Positions 25,256-39,200 are shown, counted from the stretch's first letter. The stretch: DNA of 62,000 nucleotides from Phoronis australis (GCA_002633005.1 NMRA01000297.1:276993-338992); one strand, 5' to 3'. Notes: generated by a model not told the origin, from the sequence alone. Program-made: numbers and translations.

Positions 25256-26769
25256 ACATTTCTTCCTGTTAAACGGGGTCAAAAACAAGAAAAAAACAAA
25301 TGAAGTATTTCACTTTCATGAAATTGATACTTTGCAATTCCTTTCCGTGATACATTTTCGTTACCAACTCAAATCAATCGCAATACATACATGCGCATTT
25401 TTCGAATACTTAATTTCAGAGTTGGCCGACCCCAATAAATTCTGAAACAGTTTCTTGAGTCGTTAACAGTTTCAGTGTTCTTGCTGGTATTGCAAAACGA
25501 ATCTTATACATCGGCACATCGGCAAGGCGTATTATGACAGGGATTTTACGAGAACAAAACGCCATATCGATTCTTGTTTTTATCCAACTTAACACAGCAA
25601 AACATCTTAAAGTTCTGTAGCAGCATACCGACAAGTGTGTACATTTAACCAAATATCAAAAAATTATAAATGCATTAATAACATGATCCAATACTACTTG
25701 GTTATTCAAAATAAGATGTTAAACGGGCTGTTATACATTTCTGAAATACCAATTCATTCCCAACTCATACAAATTTTACATAGCCACTCATGCAAAAGCT
25801 GAACACTTTGAAAACAGTTCATAGGATAATAGTGCATGAAGTTCGTGAAAGTTTCACGTGACACTCATCTGACATTATGAAGTATGGTATTCCAAATTTT
25901 GTCAAATTGGAGAATTGTCCAGGGTCCACATAACCTTAAAAACGATTCAAGCGCGACTTGGGCGGGCGAGAAATGACATATTTCAAAGAAAGATAAATAA
26001 GAATGAAGCCATTTACTTTAAAGCCAAAACAACTCATCATATGCGTTATCGTTATTTTGATTACAGTAAAACTAAAAAAAAGTTTAAGTTGCGTTATTTG
26101 AAGACACCATGGTAAAATAAAATAAAGAATATTCGACACTCGCCAATGAGCAAAAGCGCGACGTTCCAGGGCGTTGCTTAGCGTTAGTCATGCTAAGCAA
26201 ACAGCGCACATTGCAACTTTAACAAAACTTGGAGTCCTAGTGTTGCCAGATTCGATTGGAAAACAATTAACACGTCGAGCAGCTTTGTAATGGCGACTTA
26301 TACCTGGATTACTGAGCTGGTGGAGCCTGTAGCGTAACATGAGAACTATCGTTTATACACAATGGTGTGGCGACAATGATTAGACCAGACTGTATAGTCG
26401 TGTCCTAAAAGAAAGACAAGTACAGCACGTGATCAGAACATGCATTCACGTGATCAGAACATTCAGCAGAGTTTGCGTAACAGTACATTGTACATGGTGC
26501 AGTAGAACAAATAGTGCACTTGTATATATATTTCTCCCATACGCGTTGATTCTGTCGAGGGAAATACGGCTATGTAATAAAGTTTTCCGTATTCACCTCC
26601 CGCACTACTTCAACAGTGACTTCTGACATGAAAAGTTCAAAAGGTAGATGAATGTCGATTCGACGTCTTCAGCCGGTTCGATCATCAAAATTTCCGAATA
26701 TAACGAACACTAACACTCGGCATGCAACCAGGCCCTAAACATAAAATATGGAAAAAAACTGTTAATTAT

Positions 26770-26990
26770 ATGTTACTTTTAAAACTGTTTCTTTTACAAG
26801 AGAAAATTTGCAACCTAACGCGCAAGTAGGCTTATATACATATAGGATGTGATCCGCCATGTGAACAGTCTGGGTCAAGTATTTAAAAAATCTGCCAAAA
26901 ATGTAAAAAACTTAGGAATTCGAACCGTATGGGATAAACACAAAACGTACCTCGATTGGCGTACATGAAGTAATATCCCACTTCAAACTA
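26770..26990. repeat. Dispersed repeat family R2, copy 1
   Basis: Matches 48760-48965 over about 215 bp: AAAACTGTTTCTTTTAC, TATAGGATGTGATCCGCCA, and CAAAACGTACCTC followed by TTGGCGTACATGAAGTAATA. A partial piece of the same family is at 55486-55540. Confidence 0.75.
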
Positions 26991-27236
26991 AACACTTAGC
27001 GAGTTAATTCAAACTAGAGTTTCTCTATTCTTACACAAAATACTGATGTGAAATTTCGCCTTACAAGATTAAACGTTCATTAGTTTTGTTACATCTGTCT
27101 ACAAAAAAGAAACTGCGGTGAACACATTTGGGAAAGTAAAGATACGACAGAGACACGAAATACAGTGAAAACTCATGCTACATGTAAGAAATTGTTCCAT
27201 ACACCTATGTTTATAGTACGTAACATGCATACTGAC

Positions 27237-27299
27237 CTGTACGCACGCATCCATGAATTCTTCAAAAGATATTTCGCCATTACTGTTTTTGTCCATTCG
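27237..27299 (-). CDS. KCNIP: KCNIP exon (EF-hand 4)
   Basis: The acceptor is ATGTTTCAG|CGA and the donor is CAG|GTCAGT. It has 21 codons, [18 protein letters not shown] then CVQ, and EF-hand 4 is canonical. The intron before it is only 159 bp. The donor shows that another exon follows towards lower coordinates. It should encode the short hydrophobic C-terminal tail typical of KChIPs, but no convincing match was seen between 22999 and 27236. Confidence 0.94.
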
Positions 27300-30200
27300 C
27301 TGAAACATGACATTAGCAAAATGTTTAATCAACTATATGCTTGGAATACGGTACACTTTCTCAACATATGTATGAGCGCCAGTTGTGTTAGCGCGTGACG
27401 CATTCTTTTCTATTTATTGTTTCGTACAGTAAGAATTGTTGTGAACAGGAATACAAACCTTGAAGACGTACTCCACGCGATTCTGAACTGACTCTTCGTC
27501 AACCACTGGTTCACAATTTGGTCCCATCATGTCGTATATTGCGGACACAACCTCTACCATTTCATCCTTTGTAACGATACCATCTCTGTTGACGTCATAC
27601 AATTTAAAGGCCCACTGCAATCTCTCTGTCACATGCCCACGTGACAAAACGGAAAGGCCCTTGATAAATTCCTGTTGAAAACATGAAGCGTTCATATCAA
27701 TTTTCGGTGAAACAAGCGTCCGGCTTATGTTCCTGTTCTCGAAACTGACTTTAAATTAACACTTTAAATTAAAGGGAAATTATTGGTTTCGTGGCCAAAC
27801 CCATCGCTTTTTGGGATTACTGTTATTAAAGTTTTGATCAGAGATATAAAAAAATAGTATCCGTGGTGTTGGTGTGATTTTATTACAAGACGTCATTTCT
27901 CACCTGTATTTGTCTACCACATATTCGCGGAAATCAAGACCGTTGATTTTGCCTGTTAAATATGCTTCAAAAGCTACATAATGAGTACCGTATAGCTCGT
28001 CATCAAGAGATTTGATCGCCAATGCGAAGAGTCACGGTTCGAGTCCGCACTGGGGCTAATTTTAGAAATCAAATTTCTCGCCGTTAATGTCACTTTAACC
28101 AGCTGGGAATAAATGAACTTTCAAGACAACATTCATTCTTGCTTGCCGACATAGTAGAGTTTGTTGAGCAAAAGGTGGTCCTGATCCTGTAAGAATATGC
28201 TCACAGTAACTTTGTACGCGCAAGACTGGATTTCACATCGATCTTTTGTACAAGACCTGTGTACGTGCAGTATTGGTTTTCACCTCGAACTCATGGAAAA
28301 CACATCGTAGGTAGCGTGATGCGACGAAACAGCTGTAAAATTGCGCCGACTATAACGTTTCTTGGCAGACGATTTTGTTATCAACACTAATCTCAGAAGT
28401 AAAAGTTGTCATTATAAAGCCTGTTTTCCAAAACGGAGCCAATGACGCTTTCAGGTTTCGAAACATAAATAACGAAAAGGAACTTCGCATTAATTAATAT
28501 ATTGTACTTAATACCAAAGTACGCCAAAACCAATCGCATGCTTAAACAGCCACCGAGTGACGGTAGTGGGCACTGTTGCCACGTGTTGCATGTTCGTCAC
28601 TGACTGGGACTCAGTGTTGTCAAGTAAGCAAGATTTCGAGCAACCCCGAAAATCAAGCAGACATGCAACTTCCCGCAGTCACTGAGCCACGGCGAATTTA
28701 TTCGGACAACCTGAACACACTAAAATAATGACTAATCCCGAAATTGTGTGGTTTTCATACAGCAGTAGTTACATTACGTGTTCATACCCTGTCCAACCAG
28801 AGAGAAGAAAGCCTTTATCTTTATCCCATTTAAGTCGATGATCCAAACTACAAACTGAGCTGACAATTAATCGTCCTGTTGGAAATGTCGACAAAGTGAT
28901 CTGTGTCTTCAAAGTCACTTATAGTGTCTCACCCGAAGTGTAGAATACCCTACTTTGACGGTAGCGTTGTTGGTGCATCTGATTTGCTGTGGGGGTGCCG
29001 AGAATTTGATACTGGCTTCATTCACGACGTCTCATTCAGTGCATAGACGACCATAAAGCGGCACTCAATACAAGAGCAATGCGCCCACGAATGCATCGCA
29101 AATGGTGTGCTTTTAGGGTTATTTATTTGTATCATAAAAATGGCCACTAAAAGGCGCAAAAACGTACAATCCATCCAAAAACGGGATCACGCAATATTTC
29201 ATAAAATTTGTCAAGGAACTTCAGAGAAACAAAGGAAAACAAAACAAAATGAAACTGGCACTTGTGGGCACAGCGTCCATTCGATCCGCCTGACAGCCAT
29301 CGTCTGTTATCTTCACATAAATTCACTCACTAAATTTAATAAAGATCCTGCAGTGTGTTTTGGAGATACAGTTATGAGCAAAAAACAAAACAAAACTACC
29401 ACTAGGAGGCGCCACAGTAGTCAGTCGCCATCAACAAACGTTCTCTTCACACTGAAAACATATAGGCCAATTTTCAAAACCATCCCCTAGAATAATCGAG
29501 GGGTAGACGCCAAAAACGAGATTTGAAAATAGCAAAAATGGCCACCAGGTGGCGCAAAATACCTCGATTCCATCCAAAAACAGGTAGACAGCGTCATCTC
29601 ATCAAACGATGCCTATATTCAAAATTTTATGAAAATCTGTTGAGGACCTTTGAAGATACAGCCTGATAAACATAAAAGAACTAAAATTGCCACTAGGGGG
29701 CACACCAGAAGTCAGATCCTCCGGTGTCAACATCATATACATGTAAATACACTTGCTAAATTAAGTAAAGATCCAGCAAACGGTTTAGGAGATACAGCGC
29801 TAAGCGCAAAAAAATTGCCACTAGGAGGCGCTTCACTTGGCAAACTCGTCGGAAAATAATCGTCAGCCATACACTTCAGAGTAAAAACATACATGCCAAT
29901 TTTCACAATTATCCTGAAAGCGGTTTGGTTGATAGACTAGTGGACGCCAAAAATATACTCGAAAACAGCAAAAGTGGCCACTAGGTGGCGCAAACAAGGT
30001 CGAATCCATCTGAAAACGATGAGATAGCATCATCTTATTAACAGATGCCTGTATGCCAAATTTTATGAAAATACGTTGAGGACCTTTGAATATAAAGAGG
30101 GAAACGTAAAAAAATGAATTTGCCACTATCTGGCACACCAGTAGTCAGATCCGTCCGAAAGTTGTTGTCGTCCATTGTCAACATCATATAATTACACTTA

Positions 30201-33200
30201 CTAAATTTAGTAAAGATCCTTCGAACAGTTTAGAAAATACAGCCATAGGCGCAAGAAATAAAACTGCCACTAGGAGGCGCCACAGTAGTCGAAATCATCG
30301 GAAAATCATCGTCAGCCGTCCACTTCATAGTCAGAACATACGTGCCAATTTTCACAATCATCCTTTGAGAGGTTTGGTTGATAGAGAGGTGGACGCAAAT
30401 AACAGACTCGAAAACAGTAAAATGCCCACTAGGCGGCGCAAACTATGTTGAATCCATCCGAGAACGGTACGACAGCGTCATCTCACTAATAGGTGCCAAT
30501 ATACCAAATTTTATGAAAATCCATTCAGAACTTTTGAAGATACAATGGTAAACGTAAAAAAGCTAAAATTGTCACTTGGGGGCACACCGGTAGTCGGATC
30601 CGTCCGAAAGTTCGTTCATGCCGTCCCATCCACGAAAGGAACACGTGCAAAATTTCATGAAGATACGTCGAGGCGTTTTAGAGATAGAGCAGCGGACGCC
30701 GGACGCCAGACACCGGACGGGCGGACGGACGCACGCACGGACGCACGCACGGACGCATAGACGGAGATGACGGCATAATGCGTCCACTTATTAATATGTG
30801 GGCACCTCCTGGGTTGGCTGGACATTTTATGTTCTGTGCTACATGTGAAGGCTATGATCAGGGCATTTGCTCGATTTCTGAATCTGTTCTCAGTGAAAGA
30901 TTGTCACCACTTTTCTCTCAGTCGTGGTTTTCTCAAACATTTAATGATTGCAAGAGGGACGTTGGCATTTAGCAAGAAGGTACCATTCAGAATCTTTGAA
31001 TTTGTGAAAACTCTGAATAGTCGAAACTCACATCATTTCACATGATTTCTGGATAGAATCTCGGGAGTTTTGGCACACTTAATGTGATGTCTTTCAGTTC
31101 TTAGTAATCGCATGCAAATGGTGGCTTTGGGGTGAAATGTGCTGATTTGACTGGCTTTGGTTCGTTTTTTCATGTAGGTGACAGCACTTCCAGTAGTCGT
31201 AAAAGATTTTGACTTTGGAATGAGTTTCAATAGACTTTGTGCAAGGTTTTTGACATTTTGGTCCATTATACTCTTCAAAATTTCAGGGTTTGTAAATCCT
31301 GTAAAACGGACTGTTGGAGCTGACATGAACTGGTTTTTCAAACCCCAAACCAGCAAAAACTGTTGGGTGCCACCTAAAGCATATAACCAGAGGGCCACCT
31401 ACCGTCACTCTGTGACACCTCAGAATGCGATTGGAGTTGACCTTCATATATCCTTCAGTGGTAGGGGAAAACACCCACTGTTTTCACAACAAAGAATCCT
31501 TCCATGTATTGTATTCGAAAGCATCCATGTCTCTCAAAAACAAAATCATCTCAACCAGCTTTACTACAACTCTAGCCATGATTCTCAGTCGTAGTGACGG
31601 AATGGACCTCCGATTCCTTCTGCCCACATTTGACGATTGTGTAAGTTCCAATCGAACGATTATTTGTTTGTACACTACGTTTTTGCTATAGTTTAATGAG
31701 GAACAACACAAAGAACGCAAAAACATCTAGTCCAACGTTTCAGCGTTCAAACTTGAACCATCTTCAGGGTCTCAGAATAAGTTCAAAGGAAAAATGTTGT
31801 AACCTAAAGTTACATCGAAATGCAAGAATCCAACACCTATCGTACCTCTAGTTGGAATGTTGTTCAAGGACATCTCCCTGACACTTTTGTGAGCAAACAA
31901 CCGACTTTATTATTGTCACCTGCTGAGAACTGAGTGTTAGGAATTCTCATTGTCATGAGCTGTGATCATACAGGAGGCAAACATCAACTTCAGTTCTGTC
32001 TTGCTTGTTATGCTCATCCAGTTTACTACTTAATGCGTGTACACGTGTCTTTTCTTTTTTGTACCATGTACCTTAAGTGACTTATAAGCCCCGTGGAGGG
32101 CTGGGTGTTCCTAGTCTTTGTAACGTATTCATTGTTTAAATTCATTTGAACACATGACACTATAATAAAAAATTACTACTCACTACTACTACTACTACTT
32201 AAACTCCTTAGTTGTTGTCGTACCAACATTGTTCTATACATGTTTAATTACTTTCAGTAAACAAGCTTGTGATGTCTCTCGCTGATCTACGCCAATAAGC
32301 TCTTGAAAACGAAGTGAATACCATATACATGGGGGTCATCTTCATGAACTTGAATTTTCTGAAGATCACTAACCTTTGTTGCCTTAGTACGAATTTTTTT
32401 TCTTAAATTACGCAAATGTTGTCAAAATTTGGCCGCGGTATTTTTAACTAGTTTGCCCGAATCGACAGTAACTGCTCCCTCCCAGACCGGTATTAGTGTA
32501 GCACGGCGAAAAAAACATTGCTCATAGAAAAAGAAATATGGCGCACGATCAGTGGCGGATCTAGATTTCATAAGAGGAGCTCCACAATTTGTCTCGCGAT
32601 TGTAGAAGCGCGTAGCCGCTCGCCGAATGGGGTAGGGTCAGGAGGGGGTTTCCCTTTCCGCCCAGGGGAATTTTTTTTTTGCTTATGAAAACAAGATTTT
32701 TCTGAATTATAATCATTTGTTGACGGCCCTACTTTGGCCAGGTGGCTATTTGCGCGGCAACATCCCAAATTGCATTCTGTAATCCAACGACGCCGCACGG
32801 CAAATTTTCAACTCTCAAATTGCCACTAAAACGCCCTTGATTCTAGACTTTCACCTGCTTTACGTATTTTTGTCCCGATGGCTAAAAGATACACAAACAT
32901 ATAAACAATTTATGTAATCATGGCGACTAATCAAATGACATGTTTGTATATGATAACACTACGTGTATTAACATCATTTATTGGTCATTCAGAATGTCCT
33001 CGCTAAGTTCAGATCCAGTGAATGACAAGATTTGTCGGAGATGGTTCGTTCGCGTCACGAATGCAACGTTGCCCGTTCACACCACCGCTACAGCGTTACA
33101 AAACTATCACGTGTACGTAAACATATCCAGCCGTCGGTTTACGGAAGAGGTATGTATACAGAGATCATGAAAGTGGCAGTTAAACTAACATGTCGTGAAG

Positions 33201-36200
33201 ACCGACGACGTGGATACAATATAGTTTTCTTCACTATCATGGCAGCACCTGGTAATTTGACTTGCTTCGCGAGCTGTTGACAATTATCAGAATATTGATT
33301 GACATTGTTTTAGTTGTATTGTTTTGTTTTGTTGTACTGTTTGATTGGCATGACCTCTGCGTTCAGTACATTGATGATATAATTTGTTTACAATAGTATA
33401 GTGTGGAACTTCCTGGAAGACTCTAGCATGACATTGGTTAATACAGTCTGGAATATTCTAGAGAGTAGTATATGTTTGTAGAATGATTGGGTAGATTCTG
33501 GAAAAGTCTAGAAAGTGCTTGAATTGGTGAAAAGTGCTAGAACATTGCATAAGTATATAAATACACAAGCACGGGCTTGTATTAGTCAGTTAAATAGTTA
33601 AACATTTGAAGAGTTGCAGTGAAGAGAATCAACAGTTACAGCGAGAGTCTGTAGAGAGCCAGCTATAAATACAGCAGGTTATTTGAATCAGTGAGTGTAA
33701 CAAATGCTGGAAGCGTCTCAGAAGTTTATCACAAGTCAAGGCTTCGCAGCACTGGCTGGAGCGTAGAACAGACATTACGTCGGACGTTTTGTTTGAGTAA
33801 GCTTGTGAACTTACTGTCGATATTAATAAAGGATTAAGTCGAACCAGTCTTCAGTCTATCATCGCACCAAAAGCTATTAGCACCGGTCTGTAACAACCTG
33901 CGCCCAACCATACACGGGGAAAACGTGACACGCCAGGAGTGAACTGACGGTAACAAGGTGTGATAAAGCGGACTGTTGGAATTAGCGACTCACTATGGAG
34001 ACAAGATCTCAACTAAGGGAGTTGATGGCCCTCGGACAAGAAATGGGTCTGCAGGGAGACAACCTTAGACAGTTTGTTGAAAAACAACAAGATGAGGCCC
34101 CTGTTGAGGCTGAGGCTGAGGCGGAGGAGAGAAGGCAAGCTTGTGAAGCTGAGGAGAGAATACAAACTTATGAGGCTGAGGCCGAGGAAAGGAGGAAAGC
34201 CCGCGAAACCAAACAGGAGATGGAGAGAGAAAGAATAGAACATGAGAGGGTGCTAGCAGCATTCAAGGCTGAACAGGTAGCAGGTGAGGTTAACCAAGTT
34301 AGGATAACTGGTGGCGTCAAGCCGAAGCTACCCAAGTTTGACGAAAGGCAGGACGATCTCAGTCCCCTGTTAACAGGTATGGGCCTGCAGGTTTCCACCA
34401 GCCTGCCGATGGCTAATGCACTGGATTGTGCTAAACTCAAAAGAGCCTTTGCTGAAGCGGTATGAGCTGACAAAGGAGGGCGTTAGCAGACACTTCCAGG
34501 AAGCGAGGGCTGAGAAGGGCGAGACAGCTTGCCAGTTTGTGGCCCGCATACAGCGTTACCTAGACAGGTGGATCGACAAGTCCGACCTTGGCAAAGACTT
34601 TGCTGAGTTGAGAGACCTGCTAGCGCGTGAGCAGTACGTTACTACCTGTACTAAAGACTTGGCCTTGTTCCTGCGAGAGCGGACACCCAAGTCTGTTCCA
34701 GAGATGGTCGGCTTAGCAGAGAGATTTATTGAGGCCCATGGAGTGGATACAACGAGCACTCAGTCAAAAAAGTCCCAAGAACGACCAGTCAAGACAGACA
34801 CTAAGAGAGTAGACCAGAAGAAAACTGACCTCACAGAGGATAGGTGCTTCTTCTGTCACAAAGCTGGGCACCTGGCTAGAGACTGTCGGAAGCGGACACA
34901 AGGGAAGCAACACCAAAAGTCACCAGCGGTCAACCACCGAGGTTCCCAGAGTAAGAAGGGGTGTCTGAAGCGTGCTAACCCCGAACGCGCCTTCAAAGGA
35001 AAGCTGCGTCTGAAGGAGGGGTATGTTGGCACGAAGGAGGTCTCAGTGTTGAGAGACACAGGCTGCACAACCGTTGTCGTTTAATCCAGTCTAGTCGAAC
35101 CAAGAGATATTACCTGCCGGAAGTGGTCATGCGAGTTGGCAAATTCAACCAGAAGATGGCTGCCTGTTGCACAGATCAACATCAAGACATCGTGCTACAC
35201 GGGAGAAGTGTTTGCTATTTGTATGGAGCGTCCAGTGGCTGATTTGATTATCGGGGACGTACCTGGCGCATTGGACCGAGTGGATGCTGAGCGACAGCAG
35301 ACGGCAACTACTGTCAGCAAGGACGGTGCAGGCAAGAGCCTGGTGGAGGGTCCAAAAGACGACTCTCAAAAGGGTACTTCTTCACAAGAGGAAAACCCGG
35401 TGACCTTGGCTCCAGACGAAAAAGAGGTGGCCGACATATAGGTAAGAGCGGATCCTGATGAATCCAGCAGGGAAGCGGTAGCAATGACTACCAGAGCTCA
35501 GGAAGAGCAACAAAAAGTGGATATTAAGCCGTTAGCTGTGTCTCCAACCATACACGAGGTGGGACTAAAGTAGTTCAAAGAAGCCCAGCGTAAAGATTCA
35601 TCGATTAAAAAGTTAGGGGAGCAAGCTGAAGCCAAAGTTCAGCGACAGACCAAAGGCAAGGTCATACGTGATGGAGTTTCAACAAGGAATACTCTATCGA
35701 ACGTTCAATAAGTAAGACGGTGACGAGGTGGACAAAGTTGTCGTGCCGTACGGAAGTCCGTGTTCTGCACTCGGTGTATACCTTGGTGTTAGGAAGACAA
35801 CTGACCGTATCACCAGTACTTTCTATTGGCCAGGAGTGGCATCAGAAGTGACCAGATTCTGTAGATCATGCGACATCTTCCAGAAGACAATAACGAAAGG
35901 TGGAATCACCAAGGTACCCTTGGGAGCGATGCCTTTGACGGAGAACCCTTTCAGGAGGATCGCGAGTGATCTGATTGGACTTGTTGCTCCATTTTCGAAA
36001 AAGGAAACTGATACATTCTCACGCTGGTAGATTTTGTCACCAGATACCCGGAAGCAGTGGTGCTACCGAAGATTGAGACAGAGCGTGTGACTGAAGCATT
36101 ATTAGAAGTTTTCAGTAAAGTAGGGTGCCCACGAGAGACCCTGAGTCACCCTGGAACGCAATTTACAGCGGAACTGAAGAAGGAGGTCAGCAGGCTTGTG

Positions 36201-39200
36201 AGTGCACAGCAGCTGTACACGACCCCTTACAATCCACGCTGTAACGGACTCTGTGAAAGAATCAACGGTGCTCTAAAAGCATGCTGAAGAAGATGTGTCA
36301 AGAAAGACCAAAGTGACCGGTTTCTGCCCGCTGTCCTGTTTGCTAACCGGGAACTCCCGCAATAAATCACCTTTGAGTTGCTATACGACAGGACAGTAAG
36401 AGGTCCGTTATAAATAATGAGCGAACTCTGGACAGGGAAAGATAGCAGCGAAGTCCGCAATACTTACCAGTATGTCCTCGTGCTCAGGAACTGCTTATAT
36501 AGAGGAGACTTGTGAGTTGGCTAGAAAAATGTTTATCAAATGCGCAAGGTATTCACAAGCATTACTACAAGAAAGTCAGTGAAAAGTCATTTAAGAAGTT
36601 CAAGACTTCAACAGTAAAGCAGTTAACATTTAAATAGTTGAGAGAATTACAGTTGAGTTGCAGTGAAGAGAATCAGCAGTTAAAGCGAGAGTCAATGATA
36701 GCCAGCTATAAAGACAGCAGGTTATTTGAATCAGCGAGTGTAACAGTTGCTGGAAGTATCTCAGAAGTTCATCACAAGTCAAGGTTCCACAGCACTGGCT
36801 GGAGCATAAAACAAACATTACGACGGACGTTTTGTTTGAGTAGGCTTGTGAACGTAGGGTCGAGATTAATAAAAGGATTAACTCGAACCAGTCTCCAGTC
36901 TATCGTCGCACCGAAACTGAGCTACTAGCACCGGTCTGTAACAACCTGCGCCCACCCACACAAGGGGAAAAATGTGACAGCAATAAATTGACTCACGGTC
37001 ACAAAGTCGCCCGTGTGCTTGAACAGTAGCCGCAGTATTTATGGCCACGAATCTAGTGTTACCTGTGTGTGCGAAAAGTCAGCATCCAAGGACAGCAACC
37101 GCGATTTGTGTGTTTGTGGTCCCCGACTCCAGCCATTTTCTGTCAATTAGAATGGATAAATTCCCCTCTTGGAATGTCAGAGAACACTCGTCGAATGTTA
37201 ATAGTTAGGGCTATTTGGGGAACTAGCCCACAATTAATTGTCACCCAAACAAAGCTGGTCGTTGACTAGCTCCTTTATAGAGACTAGACAACTCCGCAGA
37301 TCATGACAGCTCGTGATTGTAATAAAAAGGTCACTTATTGGTCCCATCTTCGCTATCGTCTTTTATTTTTTACCCCTCTGAGAACCTTTAAGAGCTTACC
37401 CTAAGTGCATACTGCGCTGGTGTTAGTTCCGTAGTATATACAAACCACTGATACTAGCCATCTCTACCGGCTGTACACGTTGCATAGTATTATACCGGTA
37501 CTTATAGAAAAATTCGCCATGTGCAGAGAAAAAAACATTAAGAATTCTCACCATGACCCTGTGTCTCAAAAAGAATTTTATTAATACATCTTACTAGATT
37601 TAACAGCCTTTAGTATACCTGTTGCTAAGAAACAAGCCAAAAATTAAAAGAAAAATATTTTCTGTTATCGTCGGACGTTATGGATGGAAGAATGTCTTTG
37701 CCGTTGTTGTTTTTACTAGTGCGGTACTGATGAGCTGTGGGGAAAGTCCGCGGATATCGTAGCCTTTTTAGACATGAAAAGGTACGCCTGTGGAGTCTGC
37801 AGTAACAGGAACTTTTTGCCATAGTCCCAGCTCTCCTATCTTTCACCTCCGTGGCTACTTTGGGGGGCAACGGAAAATTTGCATTAAACCCATCTACAGA
37901 TGTTCCAAAGTCAATTTCAAAAAAGTTCCCAAGAATGCACTTGCACGTTTAGTAATAATTTTATTTTAAAAGTTGGAAAAATTAGCCTAAACTTCACAAG
38001 AGATTAGCAAGCTGTCTGCTCCTTGCTGCATTCATGTCTCAGATTCTTCTCAAAATTCTGAGCTCCTAGAATATTCAGATATTACGTGGTATAAGGCTGC
38101 TGCAAACAAATGGATCACCATTGATACCAAGAAAAGTATTATTGCTGAGCAGTTTCTAAATTTTTGTGAAAAAAACAGAGCTATTTTATCACAATCAGTA
38201 TTACAGACACTTAATGGATGTGTCAATAATTGAAATAGCTCTTAAAAATGACCACGATGATGAAGGAAACGATGTTGAACCTGTTAAAAAATTGAGGAGA
38301 TTGTCACTGACTGTCAGTTCCATTTAACAGTGCTTAAACAGATGTGTATGTGTTGCCACCACAATGTATCACAGAGAAGTTCACAAACAAAAGAACACTT
38401 GAAAAGCTATCCCAGTTCCAAACATTCACTTGTAATTAGGCCTACCTATTCTTAATTCGAACAACCATCATTTATGGTAAAAAATCTAGTTTAGGACAGA
38501 GAAAAAAGAATTATTAGTTTGCTTGATAAATTTACAATATTAGCCGTCCCAATCTGAAAGATACTGGCTGTAGTTTTTACCTACATGTGAGTTATCAGCT
38601 CTGCTCTTTTTGAACTTCTAACCCTAATTTCTGACCCTTTTATGTAAAAACATGAGCTGTGATTGGAATTTGAAAAATATAAAAATGCAAATTTTGCCCG
38701 TGTTCTGTAATTCATTGTCTCGAAAATTCAAATGTTGCTCAGATTTCAGTGTCTCACATTTTGGAATTCTTGAATTGGAGAATTTTTAGTGTAGGGAAAT
38801 TTTTACTTTTCCACTTACCGGGTATGTGCTATCTAAAACAGGAAACGTCAAAAGAAATTTTAGCTCAACGGTAAATAAGACAATTTTCAATTTCACAAAA
38901 AACTATTGCCAAATTGACAATTTCTCTATTTTAAAAGGCTGAACTACGATATTAAAGATGCTAAAATTATTTCCATGTCTTAAATTGGCAACTGTACGGA
39001 GCAATCAGTTCTAGTAATGTTGCTCATTTCTTTTAATGCTTACTTTTGCTATATTAAGCACTTGACAAAACAAAATTTCACTTGGTGGCCATACTGTGCT
39101 AAAGTGAAAAACATTTTGGTAATCTGTTTTAGTGAAAAAGATTTCTGTAACAAGACTGAGGTGTTTAGATGAAACGATATTCAGGTTGACAAAAATATTC

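Larger units (their letters stand above)
22999..27236. other. Region between convergent Vax and KCNIP genes
   Basis: It should contain the 3' UTRs of both genes and the last KCNIP exon. None of these ends could be fixed from sequence. A short perfect inverted repeat (AGCGTTATCTA and TAGATAACGCT) lies at 25222-25255. Part of a dispersed repeat lies at 26770-26990. Confidence 0.4.
33300..36979 (+). mobile_element. Broken Ty3/gypsy LTR retrotransposon with SCAN-like gag and no reverse transcriptase
   Basis: A direct repeat of about 345 bp (33586-33930 and about 36615-36979), ending GTGACA at both ends, marks the LTRs. A TATA-like GTATATAAATA at 33553 and AATAAAGGATTAA near 33823 fit a promoter and polyadenylation region. 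Between them lie gag with a CCHC knuckle, a protease motif, a linker and integrase, then the 3' LTR. No RT or RNase H is seen anywhere in the 3.6 kb. Several stops and a frameshift make it dead. It lies antisense to KCNIP in its 14-kb intron. The 5' limit is approximate, because the upstream U3 part has no match at the 3' end. Confidence 0.85.

Noticed and set aside
29107-29490. 127-residue Lys-rich open frame
   Set aside because: It lies in the tandem array, and equivalent frames in the next units contain stops.
29101-30780. CRISPR-like array of spaced repeats
   Set aside because: The units are long, diverged and tandem with no unique spacers, and the genome is eukaryotic.
31178-31594. 138-residue open frame (and a 121-residue one on the other strand)
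   Set aside because: It lies over an inverted copy of repeat R1. Similar frames in other copies are not conserved as protein.
38040-38240. Open stretch containing [18 protein letters not shown]
   Set aside because: It has no start, splice sites or known domain. Composition alone is not enough.
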